Assembly (NCBI GenBank): GCA_017456645.1
Contig: JAFTIZ010000007.1
Location: forward strand, 1-40,305
Length of the DNA stretch: 40,305 nt
Direction of reading: 5' to 3'
From: Oscillospiraceae bacterium
Lineage (GTDB): Bacteria > Bacillota > Clostridia > Oscillospirales > Oscillospiraceae
Below are positions 32,456 to 40,092 of the stretch, piece by piece. The translations under genes and the position numbers were made by a program. A model generated the notes under the pieces. It did not search any database and was not told the DNA's origin. It worked only from the letters and a program-made list of their open reading frames with translations. Each line of letters begins with the position of its first letter. The stretch's first letter is position 1.

Positions 32456-33859
32456 TTACTGACCGGACTGGTACTTACACTCTTCCACAGCTTCCTTGAA
32501 GGCCTTCTTGATGGCGGCATCCACATCGGAGCCCTCTATAACCAGGCACTTCTGCACCAGCAGACCCACCTGATCACGGGCAACGGAAGAACCGTTGAAA
32601 GCGGGAGAAACGTAGTAGGCATCCGCCTGCTCCAGACCGACCTTCACGACGTAAGCCTGAATGTTGGCGGTGCTGGCGGTCTGCAGGAACTCTGCGTAAA
32701 CAGGGTTGTCCTCAACGGACTTGATAACGGGAACGTAGCCGTTGTTCATGGAAATAGAGCCCTGGAAGACCACATCGGTGGTCAGGAACTTGGCGAACAG
32801 CCAGGTAGCCAGAACTTCCTGAGGATCCTCGTTCTTGAAGATGCAGATGGAGGGGCCCTGAGAAATGACCTTGGGGTTCTCTACGTCGATCTGGGGAATG
32901 GAGGTGATGCCCACCTCAAACTCAAAGACGCCGTTGGTCTGGTTGGGCTGCTGATAGGTAGCGCCACCGGAAGAACCGATGCACATATAGCAGCGGGTGC
33001 TGACGGTGTCGCCGCCGCTGCTCTCGCCGGTGAACAGAGCGGAGGTGTAGCCGCCGGACAGAGCCTCGGTGGTCACCCACTTGTTCTGATACCAAGTGCG
33101 GAAGCGCTTGATAAAGTTGTGGTTGGTCTCGTTGTCGAACAGGAAGTTCTCGCCGGAGGCGCTGGTGTAGTCAGAGCCGTACTGCTCGCACATGGTGATG
33201 AACCAGTTTGCCTCGGAGTCATAGCCCAGAGGAATGCAGGTGGGCTCCAGCTCCTTGATCTTGCGGCAGGTCTCTTCCATCTCGTCCCAGGTAGTGGGAA
33301 CGGTCAGGCCGTGCTTTTCGAAGAAGGTCTTGTTGTAGTACAGAACCTCGGTGGACTTGGCGATGGGCAGGGAGTACATCTTGCCGTCGCCGAAGGCCTT
33401 GCCTTCGTTGTAGTAAGCGGGGATGAAGTCATCGATCTGCTCCTGGGTGTAGCCGTACTCACTCTCGATCAGCACATCCAGAGTCTGGACAGCGCCGGCC
33501 ACGTTGTACAGCGCCACATGGTCAGGGTAGCAGTAAGCCAGGTTGGGCTGGCCGCCGACGGTGATCTCGGTCTTGATCTGGTCGCGGACACCGTCATAGT
33601 CGCCATAGGACTTGTGGGTGATCTTAATGTTGGGATAGATCTCGTTAAAGTCGGCGATGGCGGTGTTCAGGATCTCCTGCAGCGCAGCGCCCATGGAGTG
33701 GTAGAAGGTGATCTCGACTTCCTTAGTGGTGTCGAAGCCGCCCTCGGGCATCTCGAACTCGACAGCCTTGGAACCGGGCTTCGTACAGCCGGTCATCGCG
33801 CCGAGGCACAGAGCCAGCAGCATGGCCACCAGCAGAACGGAGGAAATGATCTTTTTCAT
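32456..33859 (-). CDS. ABC transporter solute-binding lipoprotein (family 1)
   Basis: A 467-residue lipoprotein with a signal peptide and lipobox MTGC. The mature part is typical of family-1 extracellular binding proteins for oligosaccharides or glycerol-phosphate-type solutes (EITFYHSMGAALQEILN, YGDYDGVRDQIKTEI, LPIAKSTEVLYYNKTFFEKHGL, VPTTWDEMEETC, GPSICIF). It captures a solute outside the membrane for the two permeases encoded upstream. AAGGAA precedes the ATG at 33859. The ligand cannot be told from sequence; the neighbours raise the possibility of a nucleic-acid-derived or unusual sugar ligand. Confidence 0.93.
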   Translation of the reverse strand: MKKIISSVLLVAMLLALCLGAMTGCTKPGSKAVEFEMPEGGFDTTKEVEITFYHSMGAALQEILNTAIADFNEIYPNIKITHKSYGDYDGVRDQIKTEITVGGQPNLAYCYPDHVALYNVAGAVQTLDVLIESEYGYTQEQIDDFIPAYYNEGKAFGDGKMYSLPIAKSTEVLYYNKTFFEKHGLTVPTTWDEMEETCRKIKELEPTCIPLGYDSEANWFITMCEQYGSDYTSASGENFLFDNETNHNFIKRFRTWYQNKWVTTEALSGGYTSALFTGESSGGDTVSTRCYMCIGSSGGATYQQPNQTNGVFEFEVGITSIPQIDVENPKVISQGPSICIFKNEDPQEVLATWLFAKFLTTDVVFQGSISMNNGYVPVIKSVEDNPVYAEFLQTASTANIQAYVVKVGLEQADAYYVSPAFNGSSVARDQVGLLVQKCLVIEGSDVDAAIKKAFKEAVEECKYQSGQ

Positions 33860-33874
33860 GGGATGTTTCCTTTC

Positions 33875-33915
33875 TTGATGTGTATATTTTTATTTTGCTT
33901 ACAAAAAGACATCAA
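33875..33915 (-). other. Possible intercistronic hairpin before the binding-protein gene
   Basis: TTGATGT (33875-33881) and ACATCAA (33909-33915) are complementary around an A/T-rich loop in the 52-nt gap between the second permease and the binding-protein gene. It is a weak structure and could adjust relative expression. Confidence 0.3.
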
Positions 33916-34805
33916 CCCTTGATGCCGCTTCTGGAAACGCCCTTCATAATATACTTACGAAGGAAGATGAACACCAGGAACAGCGGCAAAGAAACGACAG
34001 CGACCGCGGCCATCTGCACGGGGATATCCGTAACGCCTTCGGCATTGGTAAAGGCGGTACGCAGACCGTTGGTGATGAGCCGGTGAGCATCGTCGTTGGC
34101 CACCAGACGGGGCCACATATAAGAGTTCCAAGAACCCATCATCTTCAGAATGGTGATGGAGATGATGGTGGGCAGCGCCAGAGGGATCATGACCTTCCAC
34201 AGATATTTCAGGTCGCTGCAGCCGTCTACCTTGGCAGCCAGATACAGCTCATTGGGGATCTGCAGGAAGTTCTGCCGCAGCAGATAAATATAGAATACGC
34301 TGACCATGAAGGGAATGATCAATACCCGGTAGGTCTCGATCCAGCCCCACATAAATACGGTCTGATAGTTGGTAATGGTGAACAGCTCGCCGGGGATCAT
34401 CATGGTGGCAAGCAGGGCTGCGAACAGGGCGTTCTTGCCCTTGAACTCCAGCCGGGCGAAGGCGAAGGCCGACAGCACCGTGATCACCAGACCACCGGCT
34501 GTAGACACGACACCGACCAGCACTGTGTTGTAGAACAGCTGACCCAGCAACAGATCCTCATTGGTGAAGACCTCCACATAGTTCATAAAGTCGATGACTT
34601 CGGGGAACAGCGTGGGAACAGAGCGGCGGTATTCGTTCATTTCCTTCAGAGAGGAGATGATCATCCAGTAGAAGGGGAAGATGACGATGATGGCCATGAT
34701 GATCAGGAAGGCATAGACAACGATCTTGCCCAGCACCTTCATGACGCTCTGCTGTGCCGACACCTTCTGCATATCTCTATCGCGCATGGTTTTGATTTCA
34801 GACAT
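33912..34805 (-). CDS. ABC transporter permease (MalG-like)
   Basis: A 297-residue inner-membrane permease with six predicted membrane segments and the EAA-type loop (ELYLAAKVDGCSDLKYLWKVMIPLALP) that contacts the ATPase. It belongs to the MalG/UgpE carbohydrate-permease group. The ATG at 34805 has GGAGG 8 nt upstream; the in-frame GTG at 34814 overlaps that site and is unlikely. It lies 13 nt after the first permease gene. Confidence 0.93.
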   Translation of the reverse strand: MSEIKTMRDRDMQKVSAQQSVMKVLGKIVVYAFLIIMAIIVIFPFYWMIISSLKEMNEYRRSVPTLFPEVIDFMNYVEVFTNEDLLLGQLFYNTVLVGVVSTAGGLVITVLSAFAFARLEFKGKNALFAALLATMMIPGELFTITNYQTVFMWGWIETYRVLIIPFMVSVFYIYLLRQNFLQIPNELYLAAKVDGCSDLKYLWKVMIPLALPTIISITILKMMGSWNSYMWPRLVANDDAHRLITNGLRTAFTNAEGVTDIPVQMAAVAVVSLPLFLVFIFLRKYIMKGVSRSGIKG

Positions 34806-34818
34806 GATCGGCACCTCC

Positions 34819-35757
34819 TTAATAGTGAGTGGACTTCTTGCTGACAGCCAGATTGATCATGGTCACCACGAAGATGATGGCGAACAGGATCAGAGCCGCC
34901 GCACTGGCGGTACCTTCCTGGTTGCCGATGGCGCGGTAGATGAAGCCGACCATGGTATCCAGCGCGTAGTCATTGCCCACAGGGCCCATAGACTCGCCGA
35001 AGATACCGACGATGCTGGAATACTCCTTAAAGCCGCCAATAAAGCCGGTGATGATAACGTAAGCCAGCATAGGGGACAGCAGCGGAATGGTGATGCGGGT
35101 GAACACACGCCACTTGGGAGTGCCATCGACCCGAGCCGCCTCGTAGTACTGCTTGTTGACGCTCTGCAGGCCGCCCAGCAGAATCAGGATCTTGAAGGGC
35201 AGGGCGTTCCACACGATGTAGACCACCATAACCACGATATTCGCCCAGTACTCCGAGCCGGCGTTCATCCAGTTGATGTACTCAAAACCCAGAGCTTCCA
35301 GTACATTGTTGATGATACCCACCGAGTCCGGACGGGCGCTGCCGCCGATGATCATGTTAAACATGGCCGCGAACACCATGCCGATGGCGATGGAGTTTGT
35401 CACGTAGGGCATGAAGAAGATGGTCTGCAGCAGCCGCTGCAGGGGCTTGATGGAATTCAGCGCAACCGCGATCAGCAGCGCCAGGAAAGTAGAGATCGGA
35501 ACCGTCAGAACACACAGCAGAATGGTGTTCTGCAGGCAGGTCATAAAGCCGGGGTATTGAATGACCCGGACAAAGTTGCCGATGCCAACCGTAAATTCGT
35601 AATCAATGAAAGGGTTGGCTTCCTTTGCGGTGGTGTAGCCCTCAAGGAAGGCCATCCGCAAGGTGTTGATAATGGGCCAGACAGTAAAGATCAGCAGCAG
35701 CACAATGGCCGGTGCCAGATACAGCCAGGCTTTCCATTGATGTTTGCTATCTACCAT
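34819..35757 (-). CDS. ABC transporter permease (MalF/UgpA-like)
   Basis: A 312-residue inner-membrane permease with six predicted segments (WLYLAPAIVLLLIFTVWPI at the start) and the EAA loop EAARVDGTPKWRVFTRITIPLLSP. It pairs with the MalG-like permease to form the import channel. The ATG at 35757 lies 1 nt after the ATPase stop, with GAGGTG in the end of the ATPase gene serving as ribosome site, so translation is likely coupled. Confidence 0.93.
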   Translation of the reverse strand: MVDSKHQWKAWLYLAPAIVLLLIFTVWPIINTLRMAFLEGYTTAKEANPFIDYEFTVGIGNFVRVIQYPGFMTCLQNTILLCVLTVPISTFLALLIAVALNSIKPLQRLLQTIFFMPYVTNSIAIGMVFAAMFNMIIGGSARPDSVGIINNVLEALGFEYINWMNAGSEYWANIVVMVVYIVWNALPFKILILLGGLQSVNKQYYEAARVDGTPKWRVFTRITIPLLSPMLAYVIITGFIGGFKEYSSIVGIFGESMGPVGNDYALDTMVGFIYRAIGNQEGTASAAALILFAIIFVVTMINLAVSKKSTHY

Positions 35758-35758
35758 A

Positions 35759-36862
35759 TTACTTCACCTCGAAATAGATGCGCTCCTCAGTTTCCTTGTT
35801 GAAGAGGAAGATCTTGTGGGGCTTGATGCTGTAACGAACGATGCCGGCGCCCAGATCCACCTTGTTGTCCGCATCGATGATGGAGCGGACGGAGGGGTTA
35901 ACGGAAGCCGGATGGGTGGAGACCACGCTGACATCACGACCCATGACCTCCACGTTGCTCAGCTGGCAGGTCAGACCGCCCGCGGGATCCAGCTCGAAGC
36001 CCTCGGGACGGATGCCGATGGTCACGTCCTGATCCGCTACGCCGCTGATCTCCAGTACCTTATCCTGACCGATGTAAACCTTACCATCCTTGACGCAGCC
36101 GTCGAAGACGTTAATGGGAGGGGTGCCCAGGAATTTGGCGACGAACAGGTTGGTGGGATCGTCATACACATCCTGAGGCTTGCCTGTCTGCTGGACAACG
36201 CCCAGCTTCATAACTACGATCATATCGGAGATAGACATAGCCTCTTCCTGATCGTGGGTAACGAATACGGTGGTAATGCCGGTCTCCTTCTGGATGCGGC
36301 GGATCTCCTCACGGGTCTGCAGACGCAGACGGGCATCCAAGTTGCTGAGGGGCTCGTCCAACAGCAGGACACGGGGCATCTTAACCAGCGCGCGAGCAAT
36401 GGCCACACGCTGCTGCTGACCGCCGGACAGCTCGCTGGGCTTGCGCTCCATAAGCTCGTCGATCTGAACCAGCTTGGCAACGTTGTAAGCACGCTCCAGC
36501 ATCTGATCCTTGGTCATCTTGTCCGCGCCCTTCAGGTTCTGCAAGGGGAACAGAATGTTCTGCTTGACGGTCATGTGGGGGTACAGCGCATAGTTCTGGA
36601 ACACCAGACCGATGCCGCGGTTCTCAGTGGTCAGCTCGGTCACATCATCCTCACCGAAGAAGATCCGGCCGCCGGTAGGCTTCTGCAAGCCGCTGATCAT
36701 GTACAGCGTGGTACTCTTGCCGCAGCCGGAGGGGCCCAGCAGGCCGACCAGCTTGCCGTCGGGGATCTCGAAGGTGAAGTCATTGACCGCCACCACTTCC
36801 TTGCCCGCCTTTTTGTCGCGGCTGGGGAAGATTTTTGTCAGGTTCTGCAATACAACTTTCAT
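35759..36862 (-). CDS. ABC transporter ATP-binding protein (MalK/UgpC/MsmK-like)
   Basis: A 367-residue cytoplasmic ATPase. It has Walker A GPSGCGKST (43-51), a Q-loop in VFQNYALYPHM, the signature LSGGQQQRVAIARAL, Walker B VLLLDEPLSN and the H-loop VFVTHDQEEAM. A C-terminal TOBE-type regulatory domain follows (IGIRPEGFEL). It powers the two permeases encoded downstream. GGAAGGG precedes the ATG at 36862. In many Firmicutes this ATPase is encoded elsewhere and shared; here it is in the operon. Confidence 0.95.
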   Translation of the reverse strand: MKVVLQNLTKIFPSRDKKAGKEVVAVNDFTFEIPDGKLVGLLGPSGCGKSTTLYMISGLQKPTGGRIFFGEDDVTELTTENRGIGLVFQNYALYPHMTVKQNILFPLQNLKGADKMTKDQMLERAYNVAKLVQIDELMERKPSELSGGQQQRVAIARALVKMPRVLLLDEPLSNLDARLRLQTREEIRRIQKETGITTVFVTHDQEEAMSISDMIVVMKLGVVQQTGKPQDVYDDPTNLFVAKFLGTPPINVFDGCVKDGKVYIGQDKVLEISGVADQDVTIGIRPEGFELDPAGGLTCQLSNVEVMGRDVSVVSTHPASVNPSVRSIIDADNKVDLGAGIVRYSIKPHKIFLFNKETEERIYFEVK

Positions 36863-36895
36863 AACGTTCCCTTCCTATATCTAAATTTTTGTTTA

Positions 36896-37657
36896 TCAAT
36901 AGTTCTGCCGGCGAGCCTGCTCGGCAGCAATTTGCTTCTGATACTCCAGCAGATCCTGCGATGTGCGGAAGATCTTCTGGCTGGAAATGTCCACCACCAC
37001 GGTGCCGGACAGCAGGTCGTGGATCATGGAGTTGGTCCGAGTCACCGCCAAGCAAATGATCTGGGTGATCAGGATACCACCGATCACCAGCGGGCCGGTG
37101 ATGCCGATGGAGTTGAAGAAGATCAAAATCAGGATATACACGCTGATCATGATCTCGATGGTGAATTTACCGAGGATCGCGCGGGCGAACAGCTGCACCG
37201 GCGTTACCTGCACCGCGTCGGTGCGCATAAGGCCGAGGCTGAACACCTTTTTGCCCACGGTCTGGCCGTTTTTCAGCAGCAGCGGAACCACAAATTCCAG
37301 CACCACGATGGCCAGCAGGATGCTGAAGGTGGTGACCAGCAGCGTCAGATTGACCACCATGTTGTAGTGATACATGGCATCGTCATCGTGGATCAGCGCT
37401 TCGTAGGCCGCGTTGAAGTTGGCCTGCTGGGAAGCGTCCATAGCGTCAAACTGCTCCTGGCTGATGTTGAATTCCACGCCGTATTGCGTTTCGTAATGAT
37501 TGTACGCCTGCTCCAGCGCCGTGCTATGGCCTTCGTAGCCGAACAGCCATGTCAGCAGCGCCGCGGCACCTACCGCCAGCACGCACAGCAGCATGGCATC
37601 CAGAATGCCGGCGGCAATGCGCTTGGACAGACTTGCTTTTTGAAGATCGGTGGTCAT
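36896..37657 (-). CDS. RDD-family membrane protein
   Basis: A 253-residue protein with the RDD domain (LSKRIAAGILDAMLLCVL at the N-terminus, then further segments and GQTVGKKVFSLGLMRTD). An extended hydrophilic loop (about residues 45-95) separates the first two segments, which is longer than usual. RDD proteins are poorly characterised; some are linked to ion or metabolite transport. The ATG at 37657 is preceded by GAGGGG with 7-nt spacing. It is first in the operon with the ABC importer; whether it contributes to transport is unknown. Confidence 0.8.
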   Translation of the reverse strand: MTTDLQKASLSKRIAAGILDAMLLCVLAVGAAALLTWLFGYEGHSTALEQAYNHYETQYGVEFNISQEQFDAMDASQQANFNAAYEALIHDDDAMYHYNMVVNLTLLVTTFSILLAIVVLEFVVPLLLKNGQTVGKKVFSLGLMRTDAVQVTPVQLFARAILGKFTIEIMISVYILILIFFNSIGITGPLVIGGILITQIICLAVTRTNSMIHDLLSGTVVVDISSQKIFRTSQDLLEYQKQIAAEQARRQNY

Positions 37658-37709
37658 GAGGTATCCCCTCTTTGCGGTATTTGCGTCAGAAAATTCTTTT
37701 GCACAAGAC

Positions 37710-37738
37710 ATTATAACACATCACAAAGAAAATTTCCA
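37710..37738 (-). promoter_or_regulatory. Promoter of the RDD-ABC-nuclease operon
   Basis: On the minus strand TGGAAA (37733-37738) and a perfect TATAAT (37710-37715) with 17-nt spacing. TGT directly before the -10 makes it an extended -10. Confidence 0.75.
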
Positions 37739-37796
37739 TATCCATTTCTAATATTTTGTACAATTTCCAAGGATTTTGCCGCTATTTTTTCAGCCG

Positions 37797-38651
37797 TTAC
37801 GCCATCGCTGCGCGCCGCTTCAGCTCATCCAGAAAGGATACGGGCACTTTCAGGTCTCCCCTGCCCCTGCCCATACAAATATCTGGCTTGTTTTCGCCAT
37901 GGAAATCGCTGCCGCCGCTGCTCAGCAGACCGTACTGCGCCGCCAGCTGCTCCGCCAACCGAGTCTGATCTTCATCAAATTTGGAGTAGCGCACCTCCAT
38001 GGCATCCAGCCCCGCTTCCCGAGCCTGAACCAAAAATTCCCGCAAATCACTTTCTTCCTTCAGGCTTAAAAACGGATGCGCCAGCACCGTCACCGCGCCC
38101 ATGGATTTCAGCACCCGGATCATTTCAAAGGCGCCGATTCGCTCCGGCGGCCGGTAGAAACCACATTTCGGCGACAGCAATTTGGAAAACGCCTCCTGCC
38201 GGTCGGCAGTGTAGCCCAGACGGGTCAATTCGCCTGCGATGTGCGCCCGATTGATCAGGCCGCTGGGAGAGCTGGCCTTCAGGCTTTCGTAATCCAGCCG
38301 GTAGCCCGCTTGCGCCAACGCCTCCACCAGCTGCCGGTTGCTTTCCTCCTTGCGGCGGTGCGCCTCCTCCATCATGGCGGTCAGCACGTCATAATGCTCC
38401 GAACGGATAAACAAGCCCAGAATGTGCAATTCCGTCCCCTCATAGTCTGTGGAAAATTCCGCACCGGGCACCGCCTCTACCCCACTATTGCGAGCAGCCG
38501 CCAGAAAACGGGGCAGACCCAGCACCGTGTTGTGATCCGTCAGCGCCACCGCCGCCAGCCCCGCCTCACGGGCGCAGGTGATCAGCTCCTCCGGGGTGCA
38601 GCTGCCATCGGAATAATTTGAATGGGTGTGCAGATCGCAAAATCGTTCCAT
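37797..38651 (-). CDS. PHP-domain phosphoesterase
   Basis: A 284-residue PHP-superfamily hydrolase. Metal ligands are intact: H8 and H10 in CDLHTHSNYSDG, D39-H40 in ALTDHNT, E65 in VPGAEFSTD, then LAHPF and GSDFHG near the end. The layout matches TrpH/YciV-like proteins, some of which are 5'-3' exoribonucleases acting on short RNA; a specific substrate is not known here. The ATG at 38651 has GGAG upstream; an in-frame ATG at 38675 lacks a ribosome site. It lies 60 nt after the nucleotidase-kinase gene, separated from it by a hairpin. No clear terminator follows, so transcripts may run into the RDD operon. Confidence 0.85.
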   Translation of the reverse strand: MERFCDLHTHSNYSDGSCTPEELITCAREAGLAAVALTDHNTVLGLPRFLAAARNSGVEAVPGAEFSTDYEGTELHILGLFIRSEHYDVLTAMMEEAHRRKEESNRQLVEALAQAGYRLDYESLKASSPSGLINRAHIAGELTRLGYTADRQEAFSKLLSPKCGFYRPPERIGAFEMIRVLKSMGAVTVLAHPFLSLKEESDLREFLVQAREAGLDAMEVRYSKFDEDQTRLAEQLAAQYGLLSSGGSDFHGENKPDICMGRGRGDLKVPVSFLDELKRRAAMA

Positions 38652-38666
38652 AATTTCTCCTTTTAT

Positions 38667-38700
38667 GCAAAACAAGCCCTGTCGAACGTTCGGCAGGGCT
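38667..38700. terminator. Hairpin between the nucleotidase-kinase and PHP genes
   Basis: AAGCCCTG / CAGGGCTT pairs around a CGAACGTTCG core, giving about 13 bp in all. On the minus strand it is followed by GTTTTG, so it is an imperfect terminator that could allow partial read-through to the PHP gene. Confidence 0.6.
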
Positions 38701-38710
38701 TGCTGTACGA

Positions 38711-39811
38711 TCAGATGTCCAGCGTAAGGCAGATCTCCTCTGCCGCCTGACGACCGTTTTCAAATTGCACCACATAGTCGCAGATCTGGGCATTGCGGGT
38801 CTCGCCGTCGATGGCCAGAATACGATTGACCTTTTCCTGCGTGGGCATTTTCTCCTCCAGCACCGCCGTCAAAAGATCCTTTTTATCCCGCTTAACGTAC
38901 ACAGTGATCACATTGTCGAAATGGGTCTTCAGCGCCATGGCGCCGCAGATGTCCATCACCGTCAGCACGTGCTTGCCGCGAGCCAGAATATCCTCCACAT
39001 CCGCCTTCCGGGAGCCGTAGCAGCGGTTGGCATAGGTAGTGGATTCGAAGATCTCTCCGTTTTCCTGCATGGTTCTAAACAGCTCCAGATCCACGTAGTG
39101 ATATTTTCCGTCAGCCTCCTGATCCGTGGTGTAGCTGACCAGCTTTTCAAAGCGGTCGCTCATGCCCATCAGTTCCTCGGCCACAGCATTTTTGCCGCTG
39201 CCGGAAGGGCCAACCAGCACCAGAATGCCGGGCTCAGAGCCGCAATGCGTCTGCCGGCGCACCGTATAGCTGCCGGCGATGACCTCCACCAGCTTCAGGA
39301 ACTCATCGTAGTTGTTCACCGCCAGAATGCCGGTGGCTTCCTTGTTCCAGGGGCGGCGCATAAGGATGGGATAGGTGGCATTGGATTTGAAGATGTTGTG
39401 CATGCCGTCATCAAAGAGGATGTCCACATCGATCTTGTCCTTGCGGGAGCCCATAAGGATATGATCCGCGGGAATCTCCGGAAATTCCTCCACGATTCTC
39501 TGATGGCGGATGCTCATATACTGGGGCCACACGGCGGTGGACACAAAGACCTCCGTCATGGTGGACAGCTTTTTGACAAACTCCCGCGCACCCTTGATGG
39601 CAGGCTGGTTGCGGAAAAATTCCGGATCGTTGAAGAACTCAAAGATCACATCCGCGCGGGTGCCCAGCTTGCCCCAGCGATCCACCTCATAGATGGTCAG
39701 CGGAGGGTCGAATTTGTATTTTTCATTGGCCAGCCGAATGGCATGGGGAACGCATTCCAGCAGGACATCGTCGATGTCCAGTGCCACGGAAAGTCTGAAT
39801 TTTCTGTTCAT
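38711..39811 (-). CDS. Fusion of NT5C-type HAD nucleotidase and guanylate-kinase-like domain
   Basis: A 366-residue two-domain protein. Residues 1-175 are HAD-type of the 5'(3')-deoxyribonucleotidase group: the nucleophile pair is D12-I-D14 in ALDIDDVLLE, motif II is VSTAVW, and D134-D135 occur in LFDDGMHN. Residues 195-350 resemble guanylate kinase: P-loop GPSGSGKN (201-208), the SYTTD segment, YxxxxYxSR-type ANRCYGSRKADVEDIL and VMDICGA. The GMP-binding signature SxTTRxPRxxE is shortened to SYTTDQEAD, losing its Arg residues, so GMP kinase activity is doubtful. The fusion suggests a nucleotide repair, salvage or sensing role. The start at 39811 has only a weak GAGAG ribosome site. Confidence 0.8.
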   Translation of the reverse strand: MNRKFRLSVALDIDDVLLECVPHAIRLANEKYKFDPPLTIYEVDRWGKLGTRADVIFEFFNDPEFFRNQPAIKGAREFVKKLSTMTEVFVSTAVWPQYMSIRHQRIVEEFPEIPADHILMGSRKDKIDVDILFDDGMHNIFKSNATYPILMRRPWNKEATGILAVNNYDEFLKLVEVIAGSYTVRRQTHCGSEPGILVLVGPSGSGKNAVAEELMGMSDRFEKLVSYTTDQEADGKYHYVDLELFRTMQENGEIFESTTYANRCYGSRKADVEDILARGKHVLTVMDICGAMALKTHFDNVITVYVKRDKKDLLTAVLEEKMPTQEKVNRILAIDGETRNAQICDYVVQFENGRQAAEEICLTLDI

Positions 39812-39846
39812 AATATACTCTCTTTCTGCGCGAAGGCATCAGGGGT

Positions 39847-39891
39847 AAAAAAGCAGCCCTTCGTGTTTGACTCAGAAACACGGAAAGCCGC
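39847..39891 (-). terminator. Terminator-like hairpin in the leader of the nucleotidase-kinase gene
   Basis: On the minus strand a stem (CGTGTTT / AAACACG with loop CTGAGTC, 39862-39882) is extended by a further eight pairs after one mismatch (39853-39891) and is followed by six T (39852-39847). It lies about 4 nt after the predicted transcription start and about 35 nt before the ATG. Confidence 0.6.
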
Positions 39892-39901
39892 TGATGATTT
39901 T

Positions 39902-39930
39902 ATTATATCGGAACATAGCATAAATTGCAA
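39902..39930 (-). promoter_or_regulatory. Promoter upstream of the nucleotidase-kinase gene
   Basis: On the minus strand TTGCAA (39925-39930) and a perfect TATAAT (39902-39907) are 17 nt apart. The start would be near 39895. Confidence 0.8.
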
Positions 39931-40060
39931 CCCTTTTCCGGCAGAATTCCGCAGATTTCCACGCCGTGTTTCCCGACGGCATACACCCGCGAAAACTTCC
40001 TGTTCTCTCCCCCGCAGGATCTTCATTTGTAAGATAAATGATTATTTAGCGGCGGGACGT

Positions 40061-40092
40061 GTTACTTTCTTGTTTCCGAACAAGAAAGTAAC
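40061..40092. repeat. Perfect 14-bp inverted repeat
   Basis: GTTACTTTCTTGTT and AACAAGAAAGTAAC flank a TCCG loop. No T-tract follows. It opens a non-coding, hairpin-rich stretch to the window end and looks like one unit of a dispersed extragenic repeat. Confidence 0.7.

Noticed and set aside
35744-38254. 836-codon plus-strand open frame across the ABC ATPase, RDD and PHP genes
   Set aside because: It is antisense to three well-supported genes and lacks a start site or family features.
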